Shown piece by piece: positions 1 to 6,409 of a stretch of 34,681 nucleotides of DNA (positions are counted from its first letter, which is position 1; each line of letters opens with the position of its first letter). The notes below the pieces were generated by a model that saw only the letters and a list, made by a program, of their open reading frames with translations, searched no databases and was not told the DNA's origin. A program made the translations under genes and the position numbers. Origin of the DNA: a virus; the IMG/VR virus record IMGVR_UViG_3300035698_005119, positions 1 through 34,681 of that record. One strand, given 5' to 3'.

Positions 1-150
1 CGTTGTCCAGAAATCGGAATATAAGTTAATGACCCGTTGCTTTTCTTCGGCCGCTAGTTGAATTTTTTCAGATAGTTCACTGAGCGCCGCTTCGGCTTTC
101 TCTTCAACAGTTGGCCCCGCAAGTTCTCTTGCTTCTTTTGCACTAATCAT
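1..150 (-). CDS. Hypothetical protein, N-terminal part (runs off window)
   Basis: The first 50 codons are visible and the reading frame stays open to the window edge, so the C-terminus is missing. The visible part is rich in Glu, Ala and Lys and probably forms an amphipathic helix or coiled coil. It starts MISAKEARELAGPTVEEKAE. The ATG overlaps the stop of the upstream phosphatase gene as TAATG, which implies translational coupling. I do not recognise the family. Confidence 0.6.
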   Translation of the reverse strand, partial: MISAKEARELAGPTVEEKAEAALSELSEKIQLAAEEKQRVINLYSDFWTT

Positions 151-602
151 TAGAAGTCCTCCTCACCTTGGTATACATCAAACACAAAGATACCTCGTGC
201 TCGAACAGCCTTTACAACTCGTGGGCGATCATCAAACCACATATTAGGCAGTTGACCGTAGTCATCCACGATGTCATCAATGATCCCATCTTTTACAATC
301 GAATCATTACGGAAGTCACCTTCCTTACGCATGTAGAGTTTAGAAGTGTAGTTCCACAGGTTATTATCCTGAAGCCATTTCATAGTCTCTTCACGGGTTC
401 GATCACTACGACCGCTTGTAAAGATAATGGTGTTGCCCGCGGCCTTCAGGCATTGAAACACCTCAAAAGTCGGTTCGATGCGAGTATCATTTGGAATGCC
501 AGCATCAAATGCTTTCCAGTTCTTGGGCTTTGACCGAACATAATCAAGACGGTGTGTCAGGTCAGCAACGGTTCCATCGATGTCCATTACAATCAAACTC
601 AT
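150..602 (-). CDS. HAD-family phosphatase, PseT/Pnkp 3'-phosphatase-like
   Basis: This 150-residue protein is a single HAD domain. Motif I is DIDGTVAD near the N-terminus (nucleophile and acid/base Asp), motif II is FTSGR (the Thr/Ser step), and a WFDDRP acidic motif lies near the C-terminus. The layout matches the phosphatase half of T4 polynucleotide kinase, which removes 3' phosphates from RNA or DNA ends, but no kinase domain is present. An ATG five codons upstream exists, but the chosen ATG has AAAGGA at ideal spacing. A consensus promoter lies just upstream. With the RNA ligase remnant at 5.7-6.2 kb it suggests an end-healing function; the actual substrate is not shown by sequence. Confidence 0.8.
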   Translation of the reverse strand: MSLIVMDIDGTVADLTHRLDYVRSKPKNWKAFDAGIPNDTRIEPTFEVFQCLKAAGNTIIFTSGRSDRTREETMKWLQDNNLWNYTSKLYMRKEGDFRNDSIVKDGIIDDIVDDYGQLPNMWFDDRPRVVKAVRARGIFVFDVYQGEEDF

Positions 603-628
603 GGTGTATCCTTTCATTATATAATACT

Positions 629-657
629 ATTATAGACTATTTTTGAGGAAGTGTCAA
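629..657 (-). promoter_or_regulatory. Sigma70-type promoter, perfect consensus
   Basis: On the minus strand TTGACA is followed by a 17-bp spacer and TATAAT. The start would lie about 20 bp before the RBS of the phosphatase gene. This is the best match to the host housekeeping consensus in the window. Confidence 0.8.
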
Positions 658-682
658 GAGTTTCGATTGATAGTAAAAGGTT

Positions 683-853
683 TCATTCTACACAGTTTCC
701 TTCAATAATTTGTTTACCGGCTGCGATACATTCTGATTTAAGCGCACTTGCGTGTTCAATGTCACTTATCATGAGATATCCCATACCCCACATAAAAAAT
801 GCGCACAGCGCAATAAAACTAAGTGGGACGATTTCCCTAGTGATATTATTCAT
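683..853 (-). CDS. Small single-span membrane protein (56 aa)
   Basis: The ORF encodes 56 residues with a hydrophobic stretch at about residues 9-30 (PLSFIALCAFFMWGMGYLM) and a polar tail with two Cys. AAGGAAG lies six bases before the ATG. It follows a chain of very short ORFs from the promoter at 1238-1265. I do not recognise the family; an inner-membrane location is inferred from the hydrophobic segment only. Confidence 0.55.
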   Translation of the reverse strand: MNNITREIVPLSFIALCAFFMWGMGYLMISDIEHASALKSECIAAGKQIIEGNCVE

Positions 854-907
854 TATTAACTTCCTTCATATTCTTTTGATTCTGCGAATACACCTCATAC
901 AATACCT

Positions 908-1012
908 TTAATGCATCATACATGTTTCCGCTATCGTGGGTGGATATTCATATCCTGCTTCAACAGCAAGCATTGCCTTCATGTGGGCATTTAAGATTTC
1001 TTCAATAGACAT
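908..1012 (-). CDS. Short hypothetical protein (34 aa)
   Basis: The ORF starts MSIEEILNAHMKAMLAVEAG and has AAGGAAT about eight bases before its ATG, directly after the stop of the 62-aa gene upstream. A second 25-codon ORF (846-923) overlaps its 3' end in another frame and runs into the RBS of the membrane protein gene. One of the two may be real or both may be coupled relays. No family is recognised. Confidence 0.4.
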   Translation of the reverse strand: MSIEEILNAHMKAMLAVEAGYEYPPTIAETCMMH

Positions 1013-1024
1013 GTTGGAAATTCC

Positions 1025-1213
1025 TTATGCTTGGTAACCAAACGCATCAAAGAGAATGTCCAGAACATCGTCAATGAATTCGCGATCTGTTGACCAGAGC
1101 TCCATGGAGTTGGCGTTGAGGCAATGCTTGATGGCGCTGATTTGACTATAGCGGGCTGCGCTGAGGGGAGTATTTGTGGAAACCATTTTGGCGATTTCGT
1201 AGCGGGTGATCAT
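1025..1213 (-). CDS. Hypothetical early protein (62 aa)
   Basis: A 62-residue acidic protein beginning MITRYEIAKMVS. It is the first gene after the promoter at 1238-1265. The SD is weak (AAGAAG). No domain is recognised; position and size suit a phage early accessory protein. Confidence 0.55.
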   Translation of the reverse strand: MITRYEIAKMVSTNTPLSAARYSQISAIKHCLNANSMELWSTDREFIDDVLDILFDAFGYQA

Positions 1214-1237
1214 AGCACATCTTCTTTTGATATATTA

Positions 1238-1265
1238 GTTATACCATAATGCCTACAGTTGTCAA
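1238..1265 (-). promoter_or_regulatory. Sigma70-type promoter of the repeated early cassette
   Basis: TTGACA, 16-bp spacer, TATAAC, with TGG directly before the -10 hexamer (extended -10). The sequence after the -10 (TAATATATCAAAAGAAG) is shared with the promoters at 1836, 2352 and 8795. Confidence 0.75.
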
Positions 1266-1267
1266 CC

Positions 1268-1555
1268 CTAATCCAAATTATTTAATGTTAATGTCTTTCG
1301 AACCCACTCGATTTTTTGTTCTCTATCCCAACTACGAAGATAGTCATTGTCTCTATCAAAGAAGGTGATCATTTCATCCTCAGAACACTCATAAATATCG
1401 GAGATTTGCTCGCCCATGTGAAGCTGTGAAAACTCATCACATTTTTCCATAGTAACAATATCCATAGCATTCATTGCTTGCAGATCATTTTTGTGCATCA
1501 CATAACGATGGCGAAAGGATGACACGGTTGTTACAACTACATAATCTTTGGTCAT
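1268..1555 (-). CDS. Hypothetical phage protein (95 aa)
   Basis: A 95-residue acidic protein beginning MTKDYVVVTTVSSFRHRYVM. The start resembles small phage proteins of the form 'YVVVTTVSSFRHRY' seen in several T4-like genomes (from memory). AGGAT precedes the ATG. The -35 of the promoter at 1238-1265 lies just past its stop. Function unknown. Confidence 0.65.
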   Translation of the reverse strand: MTKDYVVVTTVSSFRHRYVMHKNDLQAMNAMDIVTMEKCDEFSQLHMGEQISDIYECSEDEMITFFDRDNDYLRSWDREQKIEWVRKTLTLNNLD

Positions 1556-1614
1556 GATGTTATCCTATGTATTAATAAAGGTTGTAAGAGCAAAGGCATA
1601 TTCGATAAAGTCCA

Positions 1615-1812
1615 TTATACAGCTTTCTCAATCTTAATTTCTTCTTCGGCAATCATGTAGTAATCAGGAACAGACCTGTCCTGAAAATCATTAAATGAAT
1701 TTATGTGATCCCGAAATTTCTCTGCTGCTTCCATATCATGGAACTCATGCTTCTCGGTTTTTGATCCCCAGCCACTTTCTGATTCAAATGTGGTAACGAT
1801 AAATGTGCTCAT
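1615..1812 (-). CDS. Hypothetical protein (65 aa)
   Basis: A 65-residue protein beginning MSTFIVTTFESESGWGSKTE. Two ATGs lie six bases apart. AAAAGGAG abuts the first but is six bases from the second, so the second is chosen. It is the first gene of the promoter at 1836-1864. No family is recognised; the 'IVTTFES' start recalls other tiny early phage proteins. Confidence 0.6.
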   Translation of the reverse strand: MSTFIVTTFESESGWGSKTEKHEFHDMEAAEKFRDHINSFNDFQDRSVPDYYMIAEEEIKIEKAV

Positions 1813-1835
1813 GGTCATCTCCTTTTGATATATTA

Positions 1836-1864
1836 GTTATACCATAATGCCTTACAGGTGTCAA
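1836..1864 (-). promoter_or_regulatory. Sigma70-type promoter of the repeated early cassette
   Basis: TTGACA, 17 bp, TATAAC with extended -10 TGG. From the -10 to the RBS the sequence matches the promoters at 2352 and 8795 almost base for base. Confidence 0.8.
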
Positions 1865-1880
1865 TAGTTAAATGTCCTTA

Positions 1881-2327
1881 TTAAGACTCTTTCCTTACAA
1901 GGTTATATTCAACACCATCAATAGTGATAGTGATAGTTTTATTCAAACAAGGATTAATGCGTTTCTCATGCTCTTCTTGAGTCATTTCGATACCATTGAG
2001 ATACCAGGACTTCTCGCCATCGGCACATTCAGTCGCTGGTCCATCTTCGCGATGCAGTTTACCATTGAGATACCAGGACTTCTCGCCATCGGCACATTCA
2101 GTCGCTGGTCCATCTTCGCGATGCAGTTTACCATCGAGATACCAAAACTCGGCGCCATTAGCATGTTCAACAGCCGGTCCATCTTCACGATGCAGTTTAC
2201 CATTGAGATACCAAAACTTGGTGCCATTAGCATATTCAGTCGCTGGTCCATCTTCGCGGTGAAGTTTGCGATTAAGATACCAATACTTGTTGCCACTGCT
2301 GAATACTCTTACTGTGTATTCTATCAT
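1881..2327 (-). CDS. MORN/YwqK-type repeat protein (148 aa)
   Basis: The protein consists mainly of five copies of a 21-residue unit with core WYLNGKLHREDGPA, at about residues 16-120, then a charged tail. Such units are known from phage and bacterial 'toxin-antitoxin YwqK-like' or MORN-variant repeat proteins and form a beta-rich solenoid; the molecular role in phages is unknown. The start has AAAAGGAG seven bases upstream and a promoter at 2352-2380. Two units are identical in DNA, indicating recent duplication. A three-unit paralogue lies at 10567-10818. Confidence 0.75.
   Translation of the reverse strand: MIEYTVRVFSSGNKYWYLNRKLHREDGPATEYANGTKFWYLNGKLHREDGPAVEHANGAEFWYLDGKLHREDGPATECADGEKSWYLNGKLHREDGPATECADGEKSWYLNGIEMTQEEHEKRINPCLNKTITITIDGVEYNLVRKES
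1984..2290 (-). repeat. Tandem 63-bp repeats inside the MORN-like gene
   Basis: Five in-frame 63-bp units. The two at the 3' end of the gene (about 1991-2120) are nearly identical at DNA level, while the others differ mostly at silent or spacer positions. Unit number could change by slippage or recombination without breaking the frame. Confidence 0.8.
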
Positions 2328-2351
2328 TGTTTATCTCCTTTTGATATATTA

Positions 2352-2380
2352 GTTATACCATATCCAATATTGAATGTACA
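2352..2380 (-). promoter_or_regulatory. Sigma70-type promoter of the repeated early cassette
   Basis: TGTACA, 17 bp, TATAAC with extended -10 TGG, followed by the shared leader and AAAAGGAG of the MORN-like gene. Confidence 0.8.
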
Positions 2381-2383
2381 TAG

Positions 2384-3010
2384 TTAGTTCCACAAATTTT
2401 CATAATATTTCCCAAATAGCCTAAAGCCATTGCTCATCCGAGCTTGGTGTGCTTTTCGGCCAGCCTCATCATTTCTAGTCATTTTTAGTTTGAAGAGAGC
2501 ATCTGGATCATCCTCGAAGTCGTAGTAATCAGCTTCCCAATCATCTTTACACTTTTGTTCGAATGCCCAGATCATTTCATCTAGAATCCAATCCCAACGT
2601 TTGAAGTGATTATCATCAGCATCACCTGTCTCATTGGCTTTGTCGATTTGTGCCTTTGTAGCCCTAAGCTCTTTCGGAACATCTTTCATTTCAGTCCAAG
2701 GGGCACCCTGCTTTGATTCTTTAAGTTCAATCAACATTGGATGAATAATGTAAGAGAGTGTGTGATCCATACTCCAAACATCTGATCTGTCAATGCGAAC
2801 ACTGATATTTCTAGTAGAACTTCTATCGATGATTCTGTTGATGGTATTATCATAGAATGATTGTAGACACATCTCGATTTTATCAAGGGCAAACTCAAAG
2901 CGAGTGCTATTGTCCTCCCATTTGAACTTGCCGCCATATTTGCGATCCATATAGTTCTCATGGATATTGCTTACCACATGACTGCGATATGATCCGATCT
3001 TAACTTTCAT
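2384..3010 (-). CDS. Conserved phage protein of unknown function (208 aa)
   Basis: This 208-residue protein starts MKVKIGSYRSHVVSNIHENY and has a WDWILDEMIWAFE segment near residue 140 and a C-terminal RLFGKYYENLW. From memory the C-terminal block is widely conserved in phages, but no function is assigned. An ATG two codons earlier abuts the AAGGGA RBS, so the second ATG is preferred. The start overlaps the SLOG-like gene by 11 bp. The protein has no signal peptide or membrane segment. Confidence 0.75.
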   Translation of the reverse strand: MKVKIGSYRSHVVSNIHENYMDRKYGGKFKWEDNSTRFEFALDKIEMCLQSFYDNTINRIIDRSSTRNISVRIDRSDVWSMDHTLSYIIHPMLIELKESKQGAPWTEMKDVPKELRATKAQIDKANETGDADDNHFKRWDWILDEMIWAFEQKCKDDWEADYYDFEDDPDALFKLKMTRNDEAGRKAHQARMSNGFRLFGKYYENLWN

Positions 3011-3218
3011 TGTCATTCCCTTGTGTTATATAATCAGCTAGAAAGTGAGCGAATATTAGAAGAGCAAGTGCGTCCGCGCCTCGGGCTCCTCCATGCACCA
3101 GCGTAAAAGTTCTTCCTGCCAAGGTAGCAGCTTGTAATGCTTTGTCAAGGACTCCAAAGAGTCTTTCTCTGTTGTCATAGTCTCTTCCTCCACACACCAC
3201 TACTACAAATTCAGACAT
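3000..3218 (-). CDS. DUF2493/SLOG-like Rossmann protein, C-terminally short
   Basis: Residues 3-12 (EFVVVVCGGR) and HGGARGADALA near residue 43 are the two nucleotide-binding signatures of the YspA/cpYpsA (DUF2493) SLOG group, thought to bind nucleotide ligands. At 72 residues it is clearly shorter than the usual 110-140, and the family C-terminal half is replaced by a hydrophobic tail (ALLIFAHFLADYI). It overlaps both neighbours by 8-11 bp. The protein may be a minimal version or a truncated remnant. Confidence 0.65.
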   Translation of the reverse strand: MSEFVVVVCGGRDYDNRERLFGVLDKALQAATLAGRTFTLVHGGARGADALALLIFAHFLADYITQGNDNES

Positions 3219-3486
3219 TACGAACAATCTCTACCATATCAAGGTCTCGGTTCGTGAGATTTGTGCCGTCTAAGTTCCAGCAATATTTGTAAACCTCTTC
3301 AAAGAAAAAGTCCTCGTTGGTTTCATCTTCCGAAACTGTATATTCCGGACGAACCAATGTTCCGTTGCGAAGTTTAACCCAATACTTGCGCGGCCAAAAG
3401 CTTCTCGCGATAATTCGAATGTTGGCAGTAAAGTCGTTGAGTTCGTCGCGGGACGTAGTAGCAGGCACAAGATCACGTTTTTCCAT
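3211..3486 (-). CDS. Hypothetical protein (91 aa)
   Basis: A 91-residue mixed-charge protein beginning MEKRDLVPATTSRDELND. AGAGGAT lies six bases before the ATG, and it is the first gene of the promoter at 3510-3538. Its stop overlaps the start of the SLOG-like gene by 8 bp. No family is recognised. Confidence 0.65.
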   Translation of the reverse strand: MEKRDLVPATTSRDELNDFTANIRIIARSFWPRKYWVKLRNGTLVRPEYTVSEDETNEDFFFEEVYKYCWNLDGTNLTNRDLDMVEIVRNV

Positions 3487-3509
3487 ATCAATATCCTCTT
3501 GATATAATT

Positions 3510-3538
3510 ACTATACCATATAAAAAATCAAATGTAAA
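3510..3538 (-). promoter_or_regulatory. Sigma70-type promoter
   Basis: TTTACA, 17 bp, TATAGT with extended -10 TGG; leader TAATTATATCAAGAGGAT leads into the RBS of the 91-aa gene. Confidence 0.8.
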
Positions 3539-3546
3539 CCCCTAAA

Positions 3547-3903
3547 TCACAAACCGAACCATTCTTTCGTGAAAACTACATTACTCGACAGAGAGGCGCA
3601 GTTTCGAATTAATTTAAAAATTTCTGCTCTATCATATCCAGCAAGGCCAGTTCCAAATGGAGTAAGGAGAAAAGTATCATCTGGATTATCCGCGGCATAT
3701 ACAATAAATTCAGCGACAAAATCGCCAATTCTATCCAACGACAAAACGTTTAGTTGATATCCTTTCGTCGGTATAGCGTATGCATTGCCAGTGCGACCTT
3801 CGCCTACACCATATTTAGTGCCATAATGCTTCTTGGCATAGAGCGCGCCGCCCTTTCCATGTCGACCGGCAAGATTGGAGCCAAAGACAAAAACATTACT
3901 CAT
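3547..3903 (-). CDS. Macrodomain-like phage protein (A1S_2505-type)
   Basis: A 118-residue protein starting MSNVFVFGSNLAGRHGKGGA. FGSNLAGRHGKGGA and TPFGTGLAGY are the conserved blocks of the A1S_2505-type phage non-structural family, which resembles macrodomains binding ADP-ribose-like ligands (family name from memory). Catalytic activity is not shown. Its ATG overlaps the stop of the upstream zinc-binding gene as ATGA. It is the last gene of an operon that runs from the promoter at 5690-5718. Confidence 0.75.
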   Translation of the reverse strand: MSNVFVFGSNLAGRHGKGGALYAKKHYGTKYGVGEGRTGNAYAIPTKGYQLNVLSLDRIGDFVAEFIVYAADNPDDTFLLTPFGTGLAGYDRAEIFKLIRNCASLSSNVVFTKEWFGL

Positions 3904-4136
3904 CTATACACTCTTTCTTTGTAATGCATAAATTTTGATTTGTGGCCAGACAAGCAGTCATTGCATATTACGATGTTTGCTTTAGAGCCATCCATAGGAT
4001 CAAATACGCTAGAGCCGTAGTGACCGTATGTCACAAATGCTGTGCCGTTCAAAGGATGAAACTCAGGCTTTCCTTCTGGATAGGCCTCGTCTCAGTTAGG
4101 TGTTTCTTGCTCACATACAATACAGTGTATCTTCAT
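3900..4136 (-). pseudogene. Small zinc-binding protein interrupted by an in-frame TGA
   Basis: A 78-codon frame carries CxxC (HCIVCE) at the start and CNDC near the end, with YGHYGSSVFDPMDGS between, a layout typical of short zinc-binding phage proteins. Codon 15 is TGA (4092-4094), between PN and DEAYPEG. Homologues I recall have Trp there, so a single TGG-to-TGA change is the simplest cause. Both ends are ATGA-coupled to neighbours, so the full frame was translated once. It may be a recent nonsense mutation, a read-through codon or a base error. Confidence 0.7.
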
Positions 4137-4495
4137 TTTGAATCAATCCATATGTTATAGTTTAGAATTGCAGAGGAAGCCGATTTGGACCCGTCTTCAA
4201 ACACAACATCATACTCCCGTGGAAGATCATAGTCATCCACAAACTTTTCTGCCCGTTCCATAGATGTTTGATATGCTCGGCGTGGTTGCTCATCGTGCCA
4301 TACGGGTAACCAACACCCTTTGATGGCATAGCCTTGCGATTTGATTTGACCACTCAATAGCTCAAAGTCTGCCAGCACCATTACATATTTACCTTCATCC
4401 TCAATGGCATATGCTTGCTGCATATCATCCCACCGCCGCTTATCAAGCTTGGCAAGATGTAGTTTCTTTTTAAATGCATAATACAGCGCTTTCAT
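4133..4495 (-). CDS. Hypothetical protein (120 aa)
   Basis: A 120-residue basic-start protein beginning MKALYYAFKKKLHLAKLDKR. It is ATGA-coupled at both ends. No domain is recognised. Soluble by composition. Confidence 0.65.
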   Translation of the reverse strand: MKALYYAFKKKLHLAKLDKRRWDDMQQAYAIEDEGKYVMVLADFELLSGQIKSQGYAIKGCWLPVWHDEQPRRAYQTSMERAEKFVDDYDLPREYDVVFEDGSKSASSAILNYNIWIDSK

Positions 4496-4770
4496 AGAAA
4501 CTCACTCTCACACATAATAATACGAAGTTCTCGCATAGTGTCCTCGCAAGACCTTCCCTTAACAAATGTCATCACTTCACTTTCCTCTGAGTAATCGGCA
4601 CGAGGACAGGCATATGCCACGATCTCATGATTGACCATTTCTTCAAGTGAAATCTGAATATCGTTTTTAGTAAAGAATTCAATATCCTCTGGAAAGATGT
4701 TTGACATTTCAATCTCACGCATAGCGCCCTTGGGTCGAGCATAGTGTCTGACAGTAAGCGTATTAGTCAT
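4492..4770 (-). CDS. Hypothetical protein (92 aa)
   Basis: A 92-residue acidic protein beginning MTNTLTVRHYARPKGAMREI. The ATG overlaps the previous gene by 8 bp and has AAGGA nine bases upstream; a GTG one codon earlier is less likely. The sequence ends MRELRIIMCESEFL. No family is recognised. Confidence 0.65.
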   Translation of the reverse strand: MTNTLTVRHYARPKGAMREIEMSNIFPEDIEFFTKNDIQISLEEMVNHEIVAYACPRADYSEESEVMTFVKGRSCEDTMRELRIIMCESEFL

Positions 4771-4939
4771 CACTCAAATCCTTCAATTCTTTTAATACAC
4801 GTTCGATTTTTGTTGTTTGATCTACCCGACAAGACCGAATAACAGTAGGACTAAACATTCGTCCTTCATCTGTTTCTTCCCGGTAATCAAGAACCTCAAA
4901 CAACTCTTTGACTAGTGATTTGTATTTTAAAGCGCTCAT
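4763..4939 (-). CDS. Hypothetical protein (58 aa)
   Basis: A 58-residue charged protein beginning MSALKYKSLVKELFEVLDYR. It lies between two overlapping neighbours (ATGA upstream, 8 bp downstream), which supports it although it is short. No family is recognised. Confidence 0.6.
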   Translation of the reverse strand: MSALKYKSLVKELFEVLDYREETDEGRMFSPTVIRSCRVDQTTKIERVLKELKDLSDD

Positions 4940-5208
4940 TCGTATCCCCTCTTAACTTCATCGGCAAATCCATTTGCGAAATCTTTACCTTCCTTGTCAC
5001 ACGCAAACCAAACACCAAATATTGAAGCAACAGCAAACGCAAGGCGCACTAATAACCACCAGTCAACAGTAGCCAGTTGTGCAGCACTGGGTAAAGTCCA
5101 ATTTACAAAGGAGACAAAGGCTGCGAATGTGAGGCCAAGCCCCGCTATAATGAGCATAAAGATCACAGTCATCAAGAAAAATGCCAAAAAGTGTCCAAGT
5201 AGTTTCAT
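4936..5208 (-). CDS. Two-span membrane protein (90 aa)
   Basis: Hydrophobic segments at about residues 5-33 and 50-70 with a charged C-terminal tail (CDKEGKDFANGFADEVKRGYE) suggest a helical hairpin in the inner membrane. The chosen ATG overlaps the previous stop as ATGA; an ATG four codons earlier is also possible. Function unknown. Confidence 0.6.
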   Translation of the reverse strand: MKLLGHFLAFFLMTVIFMLIIAGLGLTFAAFVSFVNWTLPSAAQLATVDWWLLVRLAFAVASIFGVWFACDKEGKDFANGFADEVKRGYE

Positions 5209-5537
5209 TCCAAAATCCAATTCATGTTAAGCCAGTCAGTATCTTCTGGCATCATTTCAACTTTGTCACCGTGTATCTCTTGTAGTTGATTCCAAGTGCT
5301 CGCTGTATTCATACGGAGACGATATGCATCTTTATAGCAACGATACACCGAACCAGAAAATCCTTCAACGAACCAATAGTCTTCGTGCTCTTCGTCTTGA
5401 ACAAACTTTGTGATTCCGCTATTCAGTCTCCAAGAGTCGCCAGAGAGATAACCACCAGAAGTTCCTACTAGTAGTCGGTAATGCGGATCGTCACCTTTAA
5501 TTTTAATAACAACCCAGTTATCACAAGTTCTAATCAT
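5205..5537 (-). CDS. Hypothetical protein (110 aa)
   Basis: A 110-residue protein beginning MIRTCDNWVVIKIKG, with many aromatic residues. The chosen ATG overlaps the upstream gene by 8 bp, the same pattern as its neighbours, and has GAGG upstream; a start nine codons earlier is possible. The N-terminal half reads like a small beta-barrel (VVIKIKGDDPHYRLLVG). No family is recognised. Confidence 0.6.
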   Translation of the reverse strand: MIRTCDNWVVIKIKGDDPHYRLLVGTSGGYLSGDSWRLNSGITKFVQDEEHEDYWFVEGFSGSVYRCYKDAYRLRMNTASTWNQLQEIHGDKVEMMPEDTDWLNMNWILE

Positions 5538-5664
5538 CGTAGCCAACCTCGTCTGCTTCATCATTCAAATCACGAACGGCATTCTTAAACTCTTCATGAG
5601 TCAACCAACCATTAGACATCTCTTCTTCAAGTTGTTCCATTGTGCTGTCATACCAAGTATTCAT
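5530..5664 (-). CDS. Short acidic protein (44 aa)
   Basis: A 44-residue helical protein beginning MNTWYDSTMEQLEEEMSNG; this start recalls short phage proteins of the 'WYDSTMEQLEDEM' type. It is the first gene of the promoter at 5690-5718 and overlaps the next gene by 8 bp. Function unknown. Confidence 0.6.
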   Translation of the reverse strand: MNTWYDSTMEQLEEEMSNGWLTHEEFKNAVRDLNDEADEVGYDD

Positions 5665-5689
5665 AATATATTCTCCATTTGATATAGCT

Positions 5690-5718
5690 AGTATACCATA
5701 TTTGAAATAGAATGTAAA
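5690..5718 (-). promoter_or_regulatory. Sigma70-type promoter
   Basis: TTTACA, 17 bp, TATACT with extended -10 TGG; leader AGCTATATCAAATGGAG. It drives the 5664-to-3547 operon. Confidence 0.85.
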
Positions 5719-5722
5719 CCCT

Positions 5723-6249
5723 TTATTTTGACTTTTTATTCATTTGATCTTGAATTTCACGGGCAGTTGCTACTCGGTCGCTGTCAAGCTTCATCGGCTC
5801 ATTAAACCAAGGCAATGCCAAGATTGTTTCTTCATCAGGAAGATATTGCGAAATCAAATCAGGATCAAGAACATAGTTGTCACCTTCTGGATCAACATCA
5901 AGCAACAGAACACCAAAGACGTAGAACCGCTTACGGTCAGTGAGACAAATGGCATCTGATTTTTGAACACCAGGACCAGCCCATTCACCATAGATGATTA
6001 CGTTCTTGTCTGTCTTCCAATCAACGTTAGATGCCCAAAGAGCAAATCCAGCATTATCAGAACCAATAGCCAAATCCGAGGTTCGTTTCTGGCAGTCACT
6101 TGACCGTCAACAATGCGAATACCAGCATTGGTTCCATGCAACTTGATCTTTGAACGCATAAGCACTTCGCCAATATCAAAGCGCAGCGCTTTATACCATA
6201 CATCCGAAAACTTTTCAATTGATGTAAATTTCTTAAATTCGTTAGTCAT
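5723..6249 (-). pseudogene. Rnl2-type RNA ligase, frameshifted and C-terminally truncated
   Basis: Frame 1 starts MTNEFKKFTSIEKFSDVWYK and carries the adenylation motif KLHGTNAG (Lys nucleophile) near residue 35. At about 6091-6094 the frame must shift: frame 1 reads VTA-RNEPRIW, while the other frame continues QKRTSDLAIGSDNAG and GEWAGPGVQK (motif III) and FYVFGV. One extra C in the GCC run restores a continuous protein. The restored protein also stops near residue 175, before motifs IV and V of the family (about 330 residues). It is therefore a remnant, probably without ligase activity. Confidence 0.85.
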
Positions 6250-6409
6250 CCATATTCTCCAATACAAGACATTTATTGTAGTCAATCACATAGCCACAAG
6301 CTCGTAGAAAGTTCTGAAATTCCTCAAGGACTTCATCGAGGGTAGCATCATTATCAATTTCCATTTCGATTTTATTTACGAACGGAGTGTGTTTACTAAA
6401 CTTAATCAT
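6242..6409 (-). CDS. Hypothetical protein (55 aa)
   Basis: A 55-residue protein starting MIKFSKHTPFVNKIEMEIDN and containing DEVLEEFQNFLRACGYVID, a block I recall from small phage proteins next to end-processing genes. It is ATGA-coupled to the gene upstream and overlaps the ligase remnant start by 8 bp. Function unknown. Confidence 0.65.
   Translation of the reverse strand: MIKFSKHTPFVNKIEMEIDNDATLDEVLEEFQNFLRACGYVIDYNKCLVLENMDD

Noticed and set aside
1872-2387. 171-codon open frame on the plus strand
   Set aside because: It is the reverse-strand shadow of the MORN-like repeats; the repeats keep the antisense frame open and no RBS precedes it.
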